Shown here: piece by piece, positions 1 to 8,699 of the stretch
How positions within the stretch are numbered: the first letter of the stretch is position 1
Layout: the number at the start of each line of letters is the position of its first letter
Assembly (NCBI GenBank): GCA_016712635.1
Contig: JADJQS010000002.1
Coordinates: 186,001-250,000, forward strand
Direction: 5' to 3'
DNA length: 64,000 nucleotides
From: Gammaproteobacteria bacterium
GTDB lineage: Bacteria; Pseudomonadota; Gammaproteobacteria; SZUA-140
Made by a program: the position numbers and the translations under genes
The notes under the pieces: generated by a model
Database searches by the model: none
Told to the model about the DNA's origin: nothing
Seen by the model: the letters and a program-made list of their open reading frames with translations, nothing else

Positions 1-38
1 CCATGCCAGTGGGCCGAAACAACGGCCCACTGGCATGG
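1..38 (-). terminator. Perfect 16-bp hairpin just 3' of tRNA-Ser
   Basis: Bases 1-16 and 23-38 are exact reverse complements around the 6-base loop aaacaa. The hairpin starts four bases beyond the encoded CCA of the minus-strand tRNA-Ser, where a terminator or processing hairpin would sit. The window ends at base 1, so no U-tract can be seen. It could equally be a dispersed palindromic repeat. Confidence 0.5.
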
Positions 39-41
39 AGA

Positions 42-134
42 TGGCGGAGAGGGTGGGATTCGAACCCACGTGGGACGTTTAAGCCCCCAACCGATTTCGA
101 GTCGGTGCCGGTATGGCCACTTCGGTACCTCTCC
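42..134 (-). tRNA. tRNA-Ser(CGA), CCA encoded
   Basis: Read on the minus strand this 93-base segment folds as a class II tRNA. It has a 7-bp acceptor stem (GGAGAGG/CCTCTCC), a discriminator G followed by an encoded CCA, an anticodon stem ACCGA/TCGGT enclosing CTCGAAA, a long GC-rich variable arm typical of serine tRNAs, and a T-arm with GTTCGAATC. Anticodon CGA reads UCG. It is divergent from mltF and is followed at once by a perfect hairpin. Confidence 0.96.
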
Positions 135-228
135 GGGGATATGCGCGGGGGCGTGATCACGCTGGCATCGCCCGCCCCCAAGGCCGCGCCATTATACAGC
201 AAATTTTTCCCGAGTTGGGGCGCGTGTC

Positions 229-1665
229 ATGGCTAGCCGCATGCGCACCCTGCTGCCCTTCCTTGCCGCCGGCGCCACGGGACTGATGCTGGCCGGTTAT
301 GTCGCGCCGCCGACCCAGCTCCAGCGTATCGTCGACGAAGGAGAGCTGGTGGTGGCGACGCGCCACAGCCCGACCACGTATTACGAAGGTGTGGACGGAC
401 CGAGCGGCTTCGAGCACGACCTCGCCCGATTGTTCGCGGATCATCTCGGCGTCGAACTCACCATCCTGGCCCCGGCCAGCCTCACTGCGATCCTTCCCAT
501 GGTGGCGGACGGTCGCGCCGACCTGGCCGCGGCGGGCATGGCCGTCACGCAGGAACGCGGCAAGCTGGTGCGTTTCGGCCCGATCTACGACCGGATCTCC
601 CAGCAACTGGTTTACCACAAGGGCACCCCGACCCCCTCCAGCCTGGCGGACCTGGGCGGCGGCGTGATCAACGTCGTCAGCGGCAGCAGCCATGCCGAGC
701 GGCTCAAGTGGCTGGCCGCGGGCCTTCCGGAGATCAACTGGCACGAGAACGAAGACGCCGACACCAAACAGTTGCTGCACAAGGTCTGGAAGCGTGAGAT
801 CAGTTACACCATCGCGAATTCCAATGACGTCAGCCTTAATCAGCGCTTCTACCCGGAACTGCGCGTCGCCTTCGACGTGACCGACCCGCAACCCCTGGCC
901 TGGGCATTCGCCAAGGGGGAGGACGACAGCCTGGTCACGGCGGCAGGGGAATTCTTCGCGACGGTCCGGGACAACGGCCAGCTCCGGCAACTGCATGAAC
1001 GCTATTACGGCCACGTGCAGGACTTCGACTACGTCGAGACCCGCCGTTTCATCACCCACATCTACCGGCGCCTCCCGAGTTACATGCCGCATTTCATCGA
1101 GGCCGCGCAGAGCTTTGATATGGACTGGCGCCTGCTCGCCGCGATGGGCTACCAGGAATCGCACTGGAATCCGGAGGCGATCTCGCCCACCGGCGTACGG
1201 GGGATCATGATGCTGACGCGCACCACCGCGAGCGAGCTCGGCATCGAGGACCGCATCGACCCCATCGGCAGCATCCAGGGCGGTGCGCGCTACTTCAGCC
1301 TCGTCAAGTCACGCATACCGCAGGACATCGCCGAACCCGACCGCAGCTGGTTCGCCCTCGCCGCCTACAATATGGGGCTGGGCCACCTGGAGGACGCGCG
1401 CGCGCTGACCGCGCAACGCGGCGGCGACGCGAGCAAGTGGGTCGACGTCAAGGAGACTCTCCCCCTGCTCACCCGGAAGGAGTGGTACGAGCAGACGCGC
1501 TACGGATACGCCCGCGGCAACGAGGCGCTGAAATATGTCGAGAATATACGCAGCTATTTCGACATCCTGGTGTGGCGCACCGATCCCGGCAAGGCCGCTG
1601 CACAGCTCACCGCCGTCACGACCTCTCCGCTCACCGGCGCCGTCGTCAACGCGCCGGTGCTGTGA
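229..1665 (+). CDS. mltF: Membrane-bound lytic murein transglycosylase F
   Basis: This enzyme cleaves the MurNAc-GlcNAc bond of peptidoglycan to give 1,6-anhydro ends in the periplasm. The 478-aa product has an N-terminal hydrophobic signal, a solute-binding-protein-3 module (about residues 33-265) and a C-terminal SLT domain. The catalytic Glu is about residue 310 in GYQESHW, followed by SPTGVRGIMMLT and AAYNMG, all as in E. coli MltF. The signal ends LMLAGY, where a lipobox would need Cys, so lipid anchoring looks unlikely. An ATG at 241 is an alternative start; neither has a strong ribosome site. Confidence 0.93.
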   Translation: MASRMRTLLPFLAAGATGLMLAGYVAPPTQLQRIVDEGELVVATRHSPTTYYEGVDGPSGFEHDLARLFADHLGVELTILAPASLTAILPMVADGRADLAAAGMAVTQERGKLVRFGPIYDRISQQLVYHKGTPTPSSLADLGGGVINVVSGSSHAERLKWLAAGLPEINWHENEDADTKQLLHKVWKREISYTIANSNDVSLNQRFYPELRVAFDVTDPQPLAWAFAKGEDDSLVTAAGEFFATVRDNGQLRQLHERYYGHVQDFDYVETRRFITHIYRRLPSYMPHFIEAAQSFDMDWRLLAAMGYQESHWNPEAISPTGVRGIMMLTRTTASELGIEDRIDPIGSIQGGARYFSLVKSRIPQDIAEPDRSWFALAAYNMGLGHLEDARALTAQRGGDASKWVDVKETLPLLTRKEWYEQTRYGYARGNEALKYVENIRSYFDILVWRTDPGKAAAQLTAVTTSPLTGAVVNAPVL

Positions 1666-1680
1666 CCGGCCGGGATCCGC

Positions 1681-2163
1681 TCACGACGCAGCGGGATGGC
1701 GCGCTCGGATGTCGCGCAGCAGGCCGTCCGCCGCCTCCAGCACCATATCCAGCACGCGATCGAATCCGGAGCTGCCGCCGTAATAGGGATCGGGCACCTC
1801 CTCGATGCCGAGATGCGGCGCGTATTCCAGCAGCAGGCCCACCTTGTGACTGTATTGCGCGGGACACATCTCCTGCAGCAGCGCGAGGTTCTCGCGATCC
1901 ATCGCGAGGATGTAGTCGAATGCTTCGAAGTCGTCGTCCCTGACCTGGCGCGCCGCCTGCGGACCGAGGTCGATCCCGCGCCGTTTCGCCGCCGCCTGCG
2001 CACGCGGATCCGGCGCGCTCCCGGTGTGATAGGCGTGCGTCCCGGCCGAGTCGACGTGGACGGCATGCGTCAGGCGTTCGCGCTGCAGCAGGTCGGCGAA
2101 AACGCCCTGCGCGGTCGGTGAACGGCAGATGTTGCCCATGCAAACGAACAGAACCTTGACCAT
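1681..2163 (-). CDS. Low-molecular-weight protein-tyrosine phosphatase
   Basis: A cytoplasmic phosphatase of the LMW-PTP/ArsC-like fold, 160 aa. The N-terminus carries the P-loop VCMGNICRSP (C-x5-R-S) with the nucleophilic Cys, and the general-acid region appears as VPDPYYGG near the C-terminus. I start at the ATG at 2163 (MVKVLFVC) because the active-site strand normally begins within a few residues of the start; an upstream in-frame start at 2184 adds only seven unrelated residues. In Pseudomonas the same gene follows kdsB; here the small 2259 gene separates them on the other strand. Physiological substrate unknown. Confidence 0.92.
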   Translation of the reverse strand: MVKVLFVCMGNICRSPTAQGVFADLLQRERLTHAVHVDSAGTHAYHTGSAPDPRAQAAAKRRGIDLGPQAARQVRDDDFEAFDYILAMDRENLALLQEMCPAQYSHKVGLLLEYAPHLGIEEVPDPYYGGSSGFDRVLDMVLEAADGLLRDIRARHPAAS

Positions 2164-2258
2164 GGCGCCCCGGGGCTCCCGCAATTCGAATCGAAGGCAG
2201 ATTTTATGAAATCCGTCCCGTTATTGAAACCCGCCGCGAAGCACGCTATCGTTGCCTC

Positions 2259-2567
2259 ATGATCGACCGGAACACACAACCCCAGGACCGGCGCAATGCC
2301 CGGCTGCGCAAGCTGATCGGCGCGCGCGCGCGCTACCACGGCAGGACCTACGAAATCCTCGAGGTCATCGAGGACGAACCGGCGCTGGTGCTGCAGGACG
2401 AAAGCCATTCGACCATCCAGGCCGACCAGCACGGCGAGGCGCACCGGCGCGTGCCCTCCACGGTGACGGTCGCCCTGCCCCTCACCGCCGGCGGCGCCAT
2501 CGACCTCGCCGCAATGGAAATCGAGCTGATCGACGCCTCGCTGGAAGAATTCGACCTCGCCGACTGA
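2259..2567 (+). CDS. Conserved hypothetical protein, 102 aa
   Basis: A small acidic protein of unknown function lying on the plus strand between two minus-strand genes, almost abutting the 3' end of kdsB (4 nt). It begins with a basic segment (residues 10-28, RRNARLRKL), then a compact region resembling a small beta-barrel (YHGRTYEILEVIEDEPALVL), and ends in an acidic tail (LEEFDLAD). No signal peptide, membrane segment or catalytic motif is visible. Codon use matches the neighbours, which supports real coding. Confidence 0.6.
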   Translation: MIDRNTQPQDRRNARLRKLIGARARYHGRTYEILEVIEDEPALVLQDESHSTIQADQHGEAHRRVPSTVTVALPLTAGGAIDLAAMEIELIDASLEEFDLAD

Positions 2568-2571
2568 GGCC

Positions 2572-3339
2572 TCAGCGACCGCCGGCGCGCAACAGCTCCT
2601 CCACCCGCTCGAGATCCCGCTCCGTATCCACCCCGGGTCCGGGCTTCTCGCGCGCGATCCCCACATGGATGCGGTGTCCGCGCCAGAGCGCGCGCAGCTG
2701 TTCCAGCATCTCGGTGCGTTCGAGCGCGCATGGCTCCCATTCGACGAACTCGCGGATGAACCCCGCGCGATAGGCATAGAGCCCGATGTGGCGATGGTGC
2801 GCCGCGCCGGCCGGCAGCTCCCGCGTTGAGATCGCGAACGCGTCGCGGTGCCAGGGGATGACGGCGCGGCTGAAATAGAGCGCATAGCCCTGCTCGTCCA
2901 GCACGACCTTGACCACATGGGGATCGAACAGCTCCTCCGCAGTACCGACCGGCTCGCACAGCGTGGCGATGCTCGCGGCGCCGTGAGCCGCGAGGTCCGC
3001 GGCGACCTGGTCGATCAGCGCCGGCGGCATCAGCGGCTCGTCGCCCTGCAGATTGACCAGCACCTGGTCGTCCGGGAGATCGAGCAGGCGCGCGACCTCG
3101 GCCAGGCGGTCGGTGCCGGAGGGATGATCCTGCGCGGTGAGGCAGGCGCGCGCGCCGAACCCGCGCACCGCCTGCGCGATGCGGTCGTCGTCCGTCGCGA
3201 CGATGACCTCGTCCGCCCCGCTCGCGCGCGCGCGCCGGCAGACATGTTCGATCATCGGCTTCCCGGCGAGCAGGCGCAGCGGCTTGCCCGGCAGGCGCGT
3301 CGACGCGTATCGCGCCGGGATGACGACGATGAAACCCAT
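2572..3339 (-). CDS. kdsB: 3-deoxy-manno-octulosonate cytidylyltransferase
   Basis: Activates KDO as CMP-KDO for lipopolysaccharide inner-core synthesis in the cytoplasm. The 255-aa product starts MGFIVVIPARYASTRLPGKP, with the nucleotide-binding loop typical of KdsB. It also has VIVATDDDRI, HPSGTDRLAEV, the metal-binding region NLQGDEP and SRAVIPWHRD. The ATG at 3339 overlaps the stop codon of ycaR (TGATG), indicating translational coupling. Length matches E. coli KdsB (248 aa). Gene order lpxK-ycaR-kdsB is conserved in gammaproteobacteria. Confidence 0.97.
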   Translation of the reverse strand: MGFIVVIPARYASTRLPGKPLRLLAGKPMIEHVCRRARASGADEVIVATDDDRIAQAVRGFGARACLTAQDHPSGTDRLAEVARLLDLPDDQVLVNLQGDEPLMPPALIDQVAADLAAHGAASIATLCEPVGTAEELFDPHVVKVVLDEQGYALYFSRAVIPWHRDAFAISTRELPAGAAHHRHIGLYAYRAGFIREFVEWEPCALERTEMLEQLRALWRGHRIHVGIAREKPGPGVDTERDLERVEELLRAGGR

Positions 3340-3518
3340 CAGACTTCCTCTTCGGCGGCGAGTTCGCGCGCCTCGTCCTCGAGCATGACCGGTATGTCGT
3401 CGCGGATCGGGAACGCCAGGCGGTCGGCCTTGCAGACCAGCTCGCGCGCGTCCTTCAGGTACACCAGCGGCCCCTTGCACAGGGGGCAGGCGAGTATATC
3501 GAGCAGTTTCTTGTCCAT
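3339..3518 (-). CDS. ycaR: Trm112/YcaR family small protein
   Basis: A 59-aa protein of the UPF0434/Trm112 family, starting MDKKLLDILACPLCKGPL. The family zinc-ribbon-like region keeps only one CxxC pair (ACPLCKG), followed by LVCKADRLAFPIRDDIPVML. Trm112 proteins can act as methyltransferase partners, but the function of bacterial YcaR is not settled. The ATG at 3518 has a GGAGGTGA ribosome site 7 nt upstream; a GTG at 3527 would sit on that site and is less likely. Its stop overlaps the kdsB start. Confidence 0.9.
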   Translation of the reverse strand: MDKKLLDILACPLCKGPLVYLKDARELVCKADRLAFPIRDDIPVMLEDEARELAAEEEV

Positions 3519-3523
3519 CGGGG

Positions 3524-4561
3524 TCACCTCCGTTCTTCTGCCGTCTGCGGAGCGGGAGCGCGGCGCAGTTTCTGCACCATGGCCAGCAGGCGCGCCTCGA
3601 GCCGCTCATCCGGCCGCGCGTCGACAGCCAGATACCAGCAATTATCATGACAGAAACGGCGGCATTTGACCGCGTCCTTTTCCGTCATCACCACCGGCAG
3701 GTCGTCGCCGAAGGCGAGGTCCGCGGCGGAAAAATCGTGATGGTCGGCGAAGGCGTGTTCCGTGAAGCCGAAATCGAGCTGCTTCAACTGGCGGAAGAAC
3801 CGCGCCGGGTTGCCGATGCCGGCGACCGCGTGGAACCGGCGATGCGGGAACTTGTCGGGCGCATACGCCTGGCTGTCGCGCCGCACATTGCGCAGCGCGG
3901 ACGCGTGCAGGGTCATCAGGTATTCATGCCGCAGCGCCGCGCCGCCGGTGACGACCGTGAAATCGGCCCGCTCCAGCCGCCTGACCGGCTCGCGCAGCGG
4001 ACCCGCGGGCAGGCAGTAGCCGTTGCCGAAGCGGCGCACGCCGTCCACCATCGCGATCTCGATATCGCGCGCGAGGGCGTAATGCTGCAGCCCGTCGTCC
4101 GAGATGATGATGTCGCAGCCGTGGTAATGCAGCAACGCCTCCGCGGCGGCGGCGCGGTCCGGACCGACGCTCACCGGACACGCGCAGCGCCTGGACAGCA
4201 CCAGCGCCTCGTCCCCCACGATCGCCGGATCGGCATCCGGGCGCACCTGCTGCGGCCAGTGTCGCGCCTGACCGCGGTAACCGCGCGCGACGATGCCGGG
4301 CGCCCATCCCTCACGCGCGAGCAGGCCGGCGAGCCAGATCACGAACGGCGTCTTGCCGGTGCCGCCGACCGTGATGTTGCCGACCACGATGACGGGCACG
4401 TTGAGCCGCGTGACGCGGCGCAGTCCCAGGCTGTACATGCCGCGCCGGAGCATGACCAGCAGGCGGTAAACCCAGGACAGCGGCCGCAACAGCGTCGCCA
4501 GCGGGCTTTTCCCGTACCAGATTTCGAGCAGTGCGTCCATCGCGCCGCGGCGGGATTTCAT
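3524..4561 (-). CDS. lpxK: Tetraacyldisaccharide 4'-kinase
   Basis: Phosphorylates the 4' position of the lipid A disaccharide precursor at the inner membrane. The product is 345 aa. Residues near 60-75 carry the P-loop VVGNITVGGTGKTPFV, preceded by the N-terminal membrane-associating helix (LLRPLSWVYRLLVML). The conserved DDGLQHY motif and a C-terminal LAVDAR segment are present. An internal ATG at 4540 (MDALLEIWYG) aligns well with E. coli LpxK and is a credible alternative start. The stop lies just upstream of ycaR. Confidence 0.96.
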   Translation of the reverse strand: MKSRRGAMDALLEIWYGKSPLATLLRPLSWVYRLLVMLRRGMYSLGLRRVTRLNVPVIVVGNITVGGTGKTPFVIWLAGLLAREGWAPGIVARGYRGQARHWPQQVRPDADPAIVGDEALVLSRRCACPVSVGPDRAAAAEALLHYHGCDIIISDDGLQHYALARDIEIAMVDGVRRFGNGYCLPAGPLREPVRRLERADFTVVTGGAALRHEYLMTLHASALRNVRRDSQAYAPDKFPHRRFHAVAGIGNPARFFRQLKQLDFGFTEHAFADHHDFSAADLAFGDDLPVVMTEKDAVKCRRFCHDNCWYLAVDARPDERLEARLLAMVQKLRRAPAPQTAEERR

Positions 4562-4638
4562 CGGATGCGCCCGGATCCTGTGCAGGCCGCGGCGTCACGG
4601 CGCGGAGGAGAATGGATGGCAGGCGGCATCGCGCCTCT

Positions 4639-5064
4639 TCAGGGTTGCGCGCCTTCCGGCTGCCGCGTCGTCATGGAGACCTGGACGATGCCGAGCTGGA
4701 GCGCGGCATCGAGCGCGCTCACCACGGACTGGTGCGTGGCGTTCGCGTCGGCACTGATGACCAGCGCCGGATGGTCCGTGCCCTGGGTTGCCAGCTGCAG
4801 CGCCTTCTTCAGGGTCTCGATCTGCTTGTTCACCACCAGCTGGTCGTTCACGTAGTAGCGGCCCTGGGCGTCGACCACGACCTCGACCGGGGCCTCCTGC
4901 TCCTCCACCGGCCGCGGCGAGGCCTCGGGCAGGTTGAGGGTGATGCCCGAATTGCGCGTGAAGGTCGTCGTCACCACGAAGAAGATCAGCAGGAACAGCA
5001 TGACGTCGATGAGCGGGATCAGATTGATCTCGGGCTCCTCGCGGCGGCTCTGGCGCAGCTTCAT
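4639..5064 (-). CDS. exbD: ExbD/TolR family energy-transducing protein
   Basis: A 141-aa inner-membrane protein with a short cytoplasmic N-terminus, one transmembrane helix (LIPLIDVMLFLLIFFVV) containing the proton-pathway Asp, and a periplasmic domain. With ExbB it couples the proton gradient to TonB-like partners. The start overlaps the exbB stop by 4 nt (ATGA). No tonB gene is in the window. In Pseudomonas a pair of this type sits in the same place between comEC and lpxK, and its role there is unclear; it may serve envelope maintenance rather than iron uptake. Confidence 0.93.
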   Translation of the reverse strand: MKLRQSRREEPEINLIPLIDVMLFLLIFFVVTTTFTRNSGITLNLPEASPRPVEEQEAPVEVVVDAQGRYYVNDQLVVNKQIETLKKALQLATQGTDHPALVISADANATHQSVVSALDAALQLGIVQVSMTTRQPEGAQP

Positions 5065-5690
5065 GGCGCGGGGACCGCCTCCATCACCCGCTCGCCATGC
5101 AGGATTTCCACCATCTTGAGCGCCTGCTGCTCCATGTAGACCACCAGTTCATCGACACGGCCGCGGAAGTAGCGGTAGAACATGATGCTCGGGATCGCCA
5201 CCGAAAGCCCGGCGACGGTGGTGATCAGGGCCTCCGCGATGCCGCCGGCGAGCACCGCCTGGTTGCCGAGCCCGGCGACGTTGATGGCGGTGAAGATCTT
5301 GATCATGCCGAGCACGGTGCCGAGCAGCCCGAGCAGCGGGCTGATCGCGGCGATGGTGCCGAGCGTGTTCAGGTAGCGCTCCAGTTCGACCACCACGTGG
5401 CGACCGGTGTCCTCGATGCTCTCCTTCATGATCTGGCGGTCCTGGTGCAGGTTCACCAGGCCGGCGGCGAGCACCCGCCCGAGCGGGGAACCCGAGCGCA
5501 GTTCCGCGATATGGGACGCATTGAGCTCGTCCTTGTTCGCCCAGTGCCAGATCTGGCTGACCAGATTGCCCGGGCAGATGCGCTGCCGTCGCAGGGCCCA
5601 CAAACGCTCGAGCACGATCGCGAGTGCGATCGTCGAGCACAGGACGATCGGCAGCATGACCCAGCCGCCTGCTTTGATCACTTCAAACAC
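5061..5690 (-). CDS. exbB: MotA/TolQ/ExbB proton channel protein
   Basis: A 209-aa inner-membrane protein with three predicted helices: residues about 8-27 (GWVMLPIVLCSTIALAIVL), then a pair in the second half (LNTLGTIAAISPLLGLLGTV and LITTVAGLSVAIPSIMFY). This is the TolQ/ExbB topology with a large cytoplasmic loop. It forms the channel with the downstream ExbD, whose start overlaps its stop by 4 nt. It is the first gene of the exbB-exbD-lpxK-ycaR-kdsB run. Confidence 0.94.
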   Translation of the reverse strand: MFEVIKAGGWVMLPIVLCSTIALAIVLERLWALRRQRICPGNLVSQIWHWANKDELNASHIAELRSGSPLGRVLAAGLVNLHQDRQIMKESIEDTGRHVVVELERYLNTLGTIAAISPLLGLLGTVLGMIKIFTAINVAGLGNQAVLAGGIAEALITTVAGLSVAIPSIMFYRYFRGRVDELVVYMEQQALKMVEILHGERVMEAVPAP

Positions 5691-5794
5691 GGCATGCCTT
5701 CCCTGTCAGAGTTGCCCGCATGGATGAGTAAAAGACCGCGCCTATGATACTTGATTCACCCCGGCCCGGAAACCGCTTCCCGGCACGGCGCCGG

Positions 5795-8086
5795 TCAGCG
5801 CGCGTGCCAGTAACGCACAAACTCGCGCCGGTGCGCGGCGGGCGGCTCAACCTGGCCGGCGGCGGGCAGCCTGACCGTCAGCGCGCCGTGCTCCGCCGAA
5901 CTGTACAGTACCGCGCCCGCGGAGCGATAGCGCTCGGTCACCACAGGATGCGGAAATCCCCAGCGGTTGCGATAACCGGCCGGGAACAGGACATGGCGCG
6001 GCCCGACCCGCGCGATGAACGGCGCGCTCGACGAGGACTTGCTGCCGTGATGCGGCGCGACGAGCACGTCCGCGGACAGGACCAGGGAGTCATCGCGCAC
6101 CAGCCGGGCTTCGGCCGGCTCCTCGATGTCGCCGGTCAGCAAGATCGCGCCGGCGGCGTTGGCGATGCGCAGCACGCAGGAGGCGTCGTTGCCGGCAAAC
6201 CCGCCGCCGGGCCCGGGGTGCAGGACCTCGAAGCGGATGCCGTCCCAATCCCAGGCCTGGCCGCGCCGGCAGTGTTCCGCGTGCCACCACGGGATGCGAT
6301 CGGGCACGCTGGAGAGCACCCGCCCGACGCTGACCTCGCCGGACAGCGCGGCCGCACCCCCGATATGGTCGTTGTCTCCATGACCGATGACCAGGGTGTC
6401 GATGTGTTCCAGCCCGTGGAAACGGAGGAACGGCAGCAGGACGGCGCTGCCGGCATCGAAGTCGGCGCTGAAGCGCGGACCGGTGTCGTACACCAGCACG
6501 TGATCGCGCGTCCAGGCCACGGCGGCCAGGCCCTGCCCGACGTCGAGCAGCGTGAACCAGAGCTCGCCGGCCGCCGGCCGGGCCGGCGCGACGAGCAGTG
6601 CCGGGAGCAGCCACACGATCCCCAGCCAGCGGCCCGGCAGGCCGCGCGGCGCGATCAGCAGCGTCACGCCGATCGCGGCGGCGGCGATTGTCCATCCCGC
6701 GGGGACGGGCTGTGTCCACTGCAACGCGTCATAGGATGACATGCGCTCCAGCAGCGGCCACAGCCAGGACAGCACGGCCTCCGCCAGCCGCAGCAGCGGG
6801 GCGCCCAGCGCGGGCAGCAGTGCCTGCAGCGCGCATCCCGCCAGCACGAGCGGAACCACCCCCAGCGTCACCCACGGCACCGCGACGAGGTTGGCCAGCG
6901 GTGAGACGAGGGACACCTGCTGGAACAGGGCCAGCAGCAACGGCGCCAGCGCCACGGCGACCAGCACGTGCAGGCGGCCCACGCGCAGCCACCAGGCCTC
7001 CCGGCCCGCGCGCTGGTTCATGCCGAAGAGGATCGCCGCCACGGCCCCGAAGGAGAGCCAGAAACCGCCGTTCATCACCGCCAGCGGGTCGAGCAGCAGC
7101 ACGCACAGCAGGGCCGTCATCAGCGTCCGGCCGGGCGCGTGATGGCGCCGCCGCAGCACGGCCAGCATCACCACACCGATCATGACGACGGTACGCTGGG
7201 TGGGGATGGAGAAGCCCGCGAGCGCCGCGTACACGAACGCGGCCGCCAGCGCGGCGACCGCCGCCGCCTGCTGCGCCGGCCAGTACAGCGGGACCCTGCC
7301 CAGCCGCGCCCACAGCCGGCGGACGGCGAAAAACACCAGCCCGGAGATCATGCCCACGTGCAGGCCGGAGATCGCGACCAGATGGGTGGTGCCGGTGCGC
7401 CGGAAGACATCCCATTGGCCCTGGGTGATGCCCTGGCGCTCCCCGATCGCCAGCGCGCTGATGACGCCGCCCAGTTCACGTCCGGCGAGCGTCCCGTCCA
7501 GCCGCTCGAACAGGTCCTGGCGCACCCGCTGCAGTAAATATCCCGGGGCGGCCGTTTCCAGCCGGCGATTGTCCGCCGCGGGCCTCACGTAACCGGTGGC
7601 GCGGATCCGGTTCTGGTACAGCCAGCCCTCGAAATCGAAGCCGCCCGGATTATGGAAGCCGTGCGGGCGCTTCATCCGCACCCGCAGGCGCCAGCGTTCC
7701 CCCGCGCGCAGCTCCGGGGCGTCGTTGTACCAGCTGAGCCGGACCCGGCCCGGCGGCGGCACGGGTGCGCCGTCGCCCATGCGCTCGACCCGGAACTGGA
7801 AACGCGTCGCCCCTTCCAGCCGTTCGGGGATGGAGACGATGACGCCTTCCACCTCCAGATCCCTGCCCTCCAGATCGGGAACGAGGCCGGGCGCGAGGAT
7901 ATGCTGTGCATGCAGCAGCGACCACAGGAAGCCGGCGGCGCAGGCGGCGGGGAGCCGCAGGGCGCGGAAGCGGACGGCCAGCACCGCCAGGGGAACGAAG
8001 GTCAGCGCCCAGGCGGGCGCGGGGAGTACGGGCAGCTGCTGAAACGCCAGCACGCCGAGCAGAAATGAGGTCGTTCCCTGACCCAT
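5795..8086 (-). CDS. comEC: DNA internalisation competence protein ComEC/Rec2
   Basis: A 763-aa polytopic membrane channel for uptake of single-stranded DNA in natural transformation. It begins with hydrophobic helices and an OB-like periplasmic region, continues into the competence core (HLVAISGLHVGMISGLVF, about residue 240) with many helices, and ends in a metallo-beta-lactamase-like domain with the metal motif HGDNDHIGG and a downstream APHHGS motif. Both domains appear intact, so DNA import may be possible; other competence genes are outside the window. Confidence 0.95.
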   Translation of the reverse strand: MGQGTTSFLLGVLAFQQLPVLPAPAWALTFVPLAVLAVRFRALRLPAACAAGFLWSLLHAQHILAPGLVPDLEGRDLEVEGVIVSIPERLEGATRFQFRVERMGDGAPVPPPGRVRLSWYNDAPELRAGERWRLRVRMKRPHGFHNPGGFDFEGWLYQNRIRATGYVRPAADNRRLETAAPGYLLQRVRQDLFERLDGTLAGRELGGVISALAIGERQGITQGQWDVFRRTGTTHLVAISGLHVGMISGLVFFAVRRLWARLGRVPLYWPAQQAAAVAALAAAFVYAALAGFSIPTQRTVVMIGVVMLAVLRRRHHAPGRTLMTALLCVLLLDPLAVMNGGFWLSFGAVAAILFGMNQRAGREAWWLRVGRLHVLVAVALAPLLLALFQQVSLVSPLANLVAVPWVTLGVVPLVLAGCALQALLPALGAPLLRLAEAVLSWLWPLLERMSSYDALQWTQPVPAGWTIAAAAIGVTLLIAPRGLPGRWLGIVWLLPALLVAPARPAAGELWFTLLDVGQGLAAVAWTRDHVLVYDTGPRFSADFDAGSAVLLPFLRFHGLEHIDTLVIGHGDNDHIGGAAALSGEVSVGRVLSSVPDRIPWWHAEHCRRGQAWDWDGIRFEVLHPGPGGGFAGNDASCVLRIANAAGAILLTGDIEEPAEARLVRDDSLVLSADVLVAPHHGSKSSSSAPFIARVGPRHVLFPAGYRNRWGFPHPVVTERYRSAGAVLYSSAEHGALTVRLPAAGQVEPPAAHRREFVRYWHAR

Positions 8087-8150
8087 GCTTCTGTCCCTGA
8101 GCAGTATTGTGGATAATGTCCGTCTGCGGAGAATCTACCCCATAACCCCG

Positions 8151-8684
8151 ATGCCGAAAAGACTGCTGAAGCGCTTCCTGCCGGAGCACCACGTCATCAA
8201 GGAGCACAGACACCTGCGCTTCTTCGGTACCCTGCTGCACGACCCCAACCTCTGGCACATGAACCGGCGCTCCGTCGCGGGCGCGTTTTCCGTCGGGCTG
8301 TTCATCGCCTTCATACCCGTGCCGTTCCAGATGGTGTTCGCCGCGGCGATCGCGATCGCCTCGCGCGTCAACCTGCCGATTGCCGCCAGCCTGGTGTGGA
8401 TCACCAATCCGTTCACCATGCCGCCGCTTTTCTTCCTGTGCTACAAGCTGGGTGCCTGGCTGCTGCAGGTGCCGGCGCGCAAGATCCATTTCGAACCCAC
8501 GCTGGAATGGCTCACCACGGAACTGTCGTCCATCTGGGAGCCCTTCCTGCTCGGCTGCCTGATCGTCGCGACGGTCAGCGCGATCGCGGGCAACCTCCTC
8601 ATCCGCGGCCTCTGGCGTCTGCAGGTGGTCAGGAGCTGGGAGGCGCGCAAGCTGCGCCGCCTCGGACAGGCGCCGCAGCAGTAA
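8151..8684 (+). CDS. DUF2062 domain membrane protein
   Basis: A 177-aa inner-membrane protein. After a basic N-terminus (MPKRLLKRFLPEHHVIKEH) come hydrophobic segments FSVGLFIAFIPVPFQMVFAA and LVWITNPFTMPPLFFLCY, which are the DUF2062 signature, then a last helix FLLGCLIVATVSAIAGNLLI and a basic tail. Function is not known. I start at ATG 8151 because family members begin with this basic segment. In Pseudomonas it likewise lies between lolE and comEC; here it is between lolD and comEC. Confidence 0.88.
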   Translation: MPKRLLKRFLPEHHVIKEHRHLRFFGTLLHDPNLWHMNRRSVAGAFSVGLFIAFIPVPFQMVFAAAIAIASRVNLPIAASLVWITNPFTMPPLFFLCYKLGAWLLQVPARKIHFEPTLEWLTTELSSIWEPFLLGCLIVATVSAIAGNLLIRGLWRLQVVRSWEARKLRRLGQAPQQ

Positions 8685-8699
8685 TCGTGCCGGCTTGCC

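Noticed and set aside
157..1164. Long minus-strand open frame inside mltF
   Set aside because: It is a shadow frame in GC-rich coding DNA; the plus-strand MltF has full family motifs.
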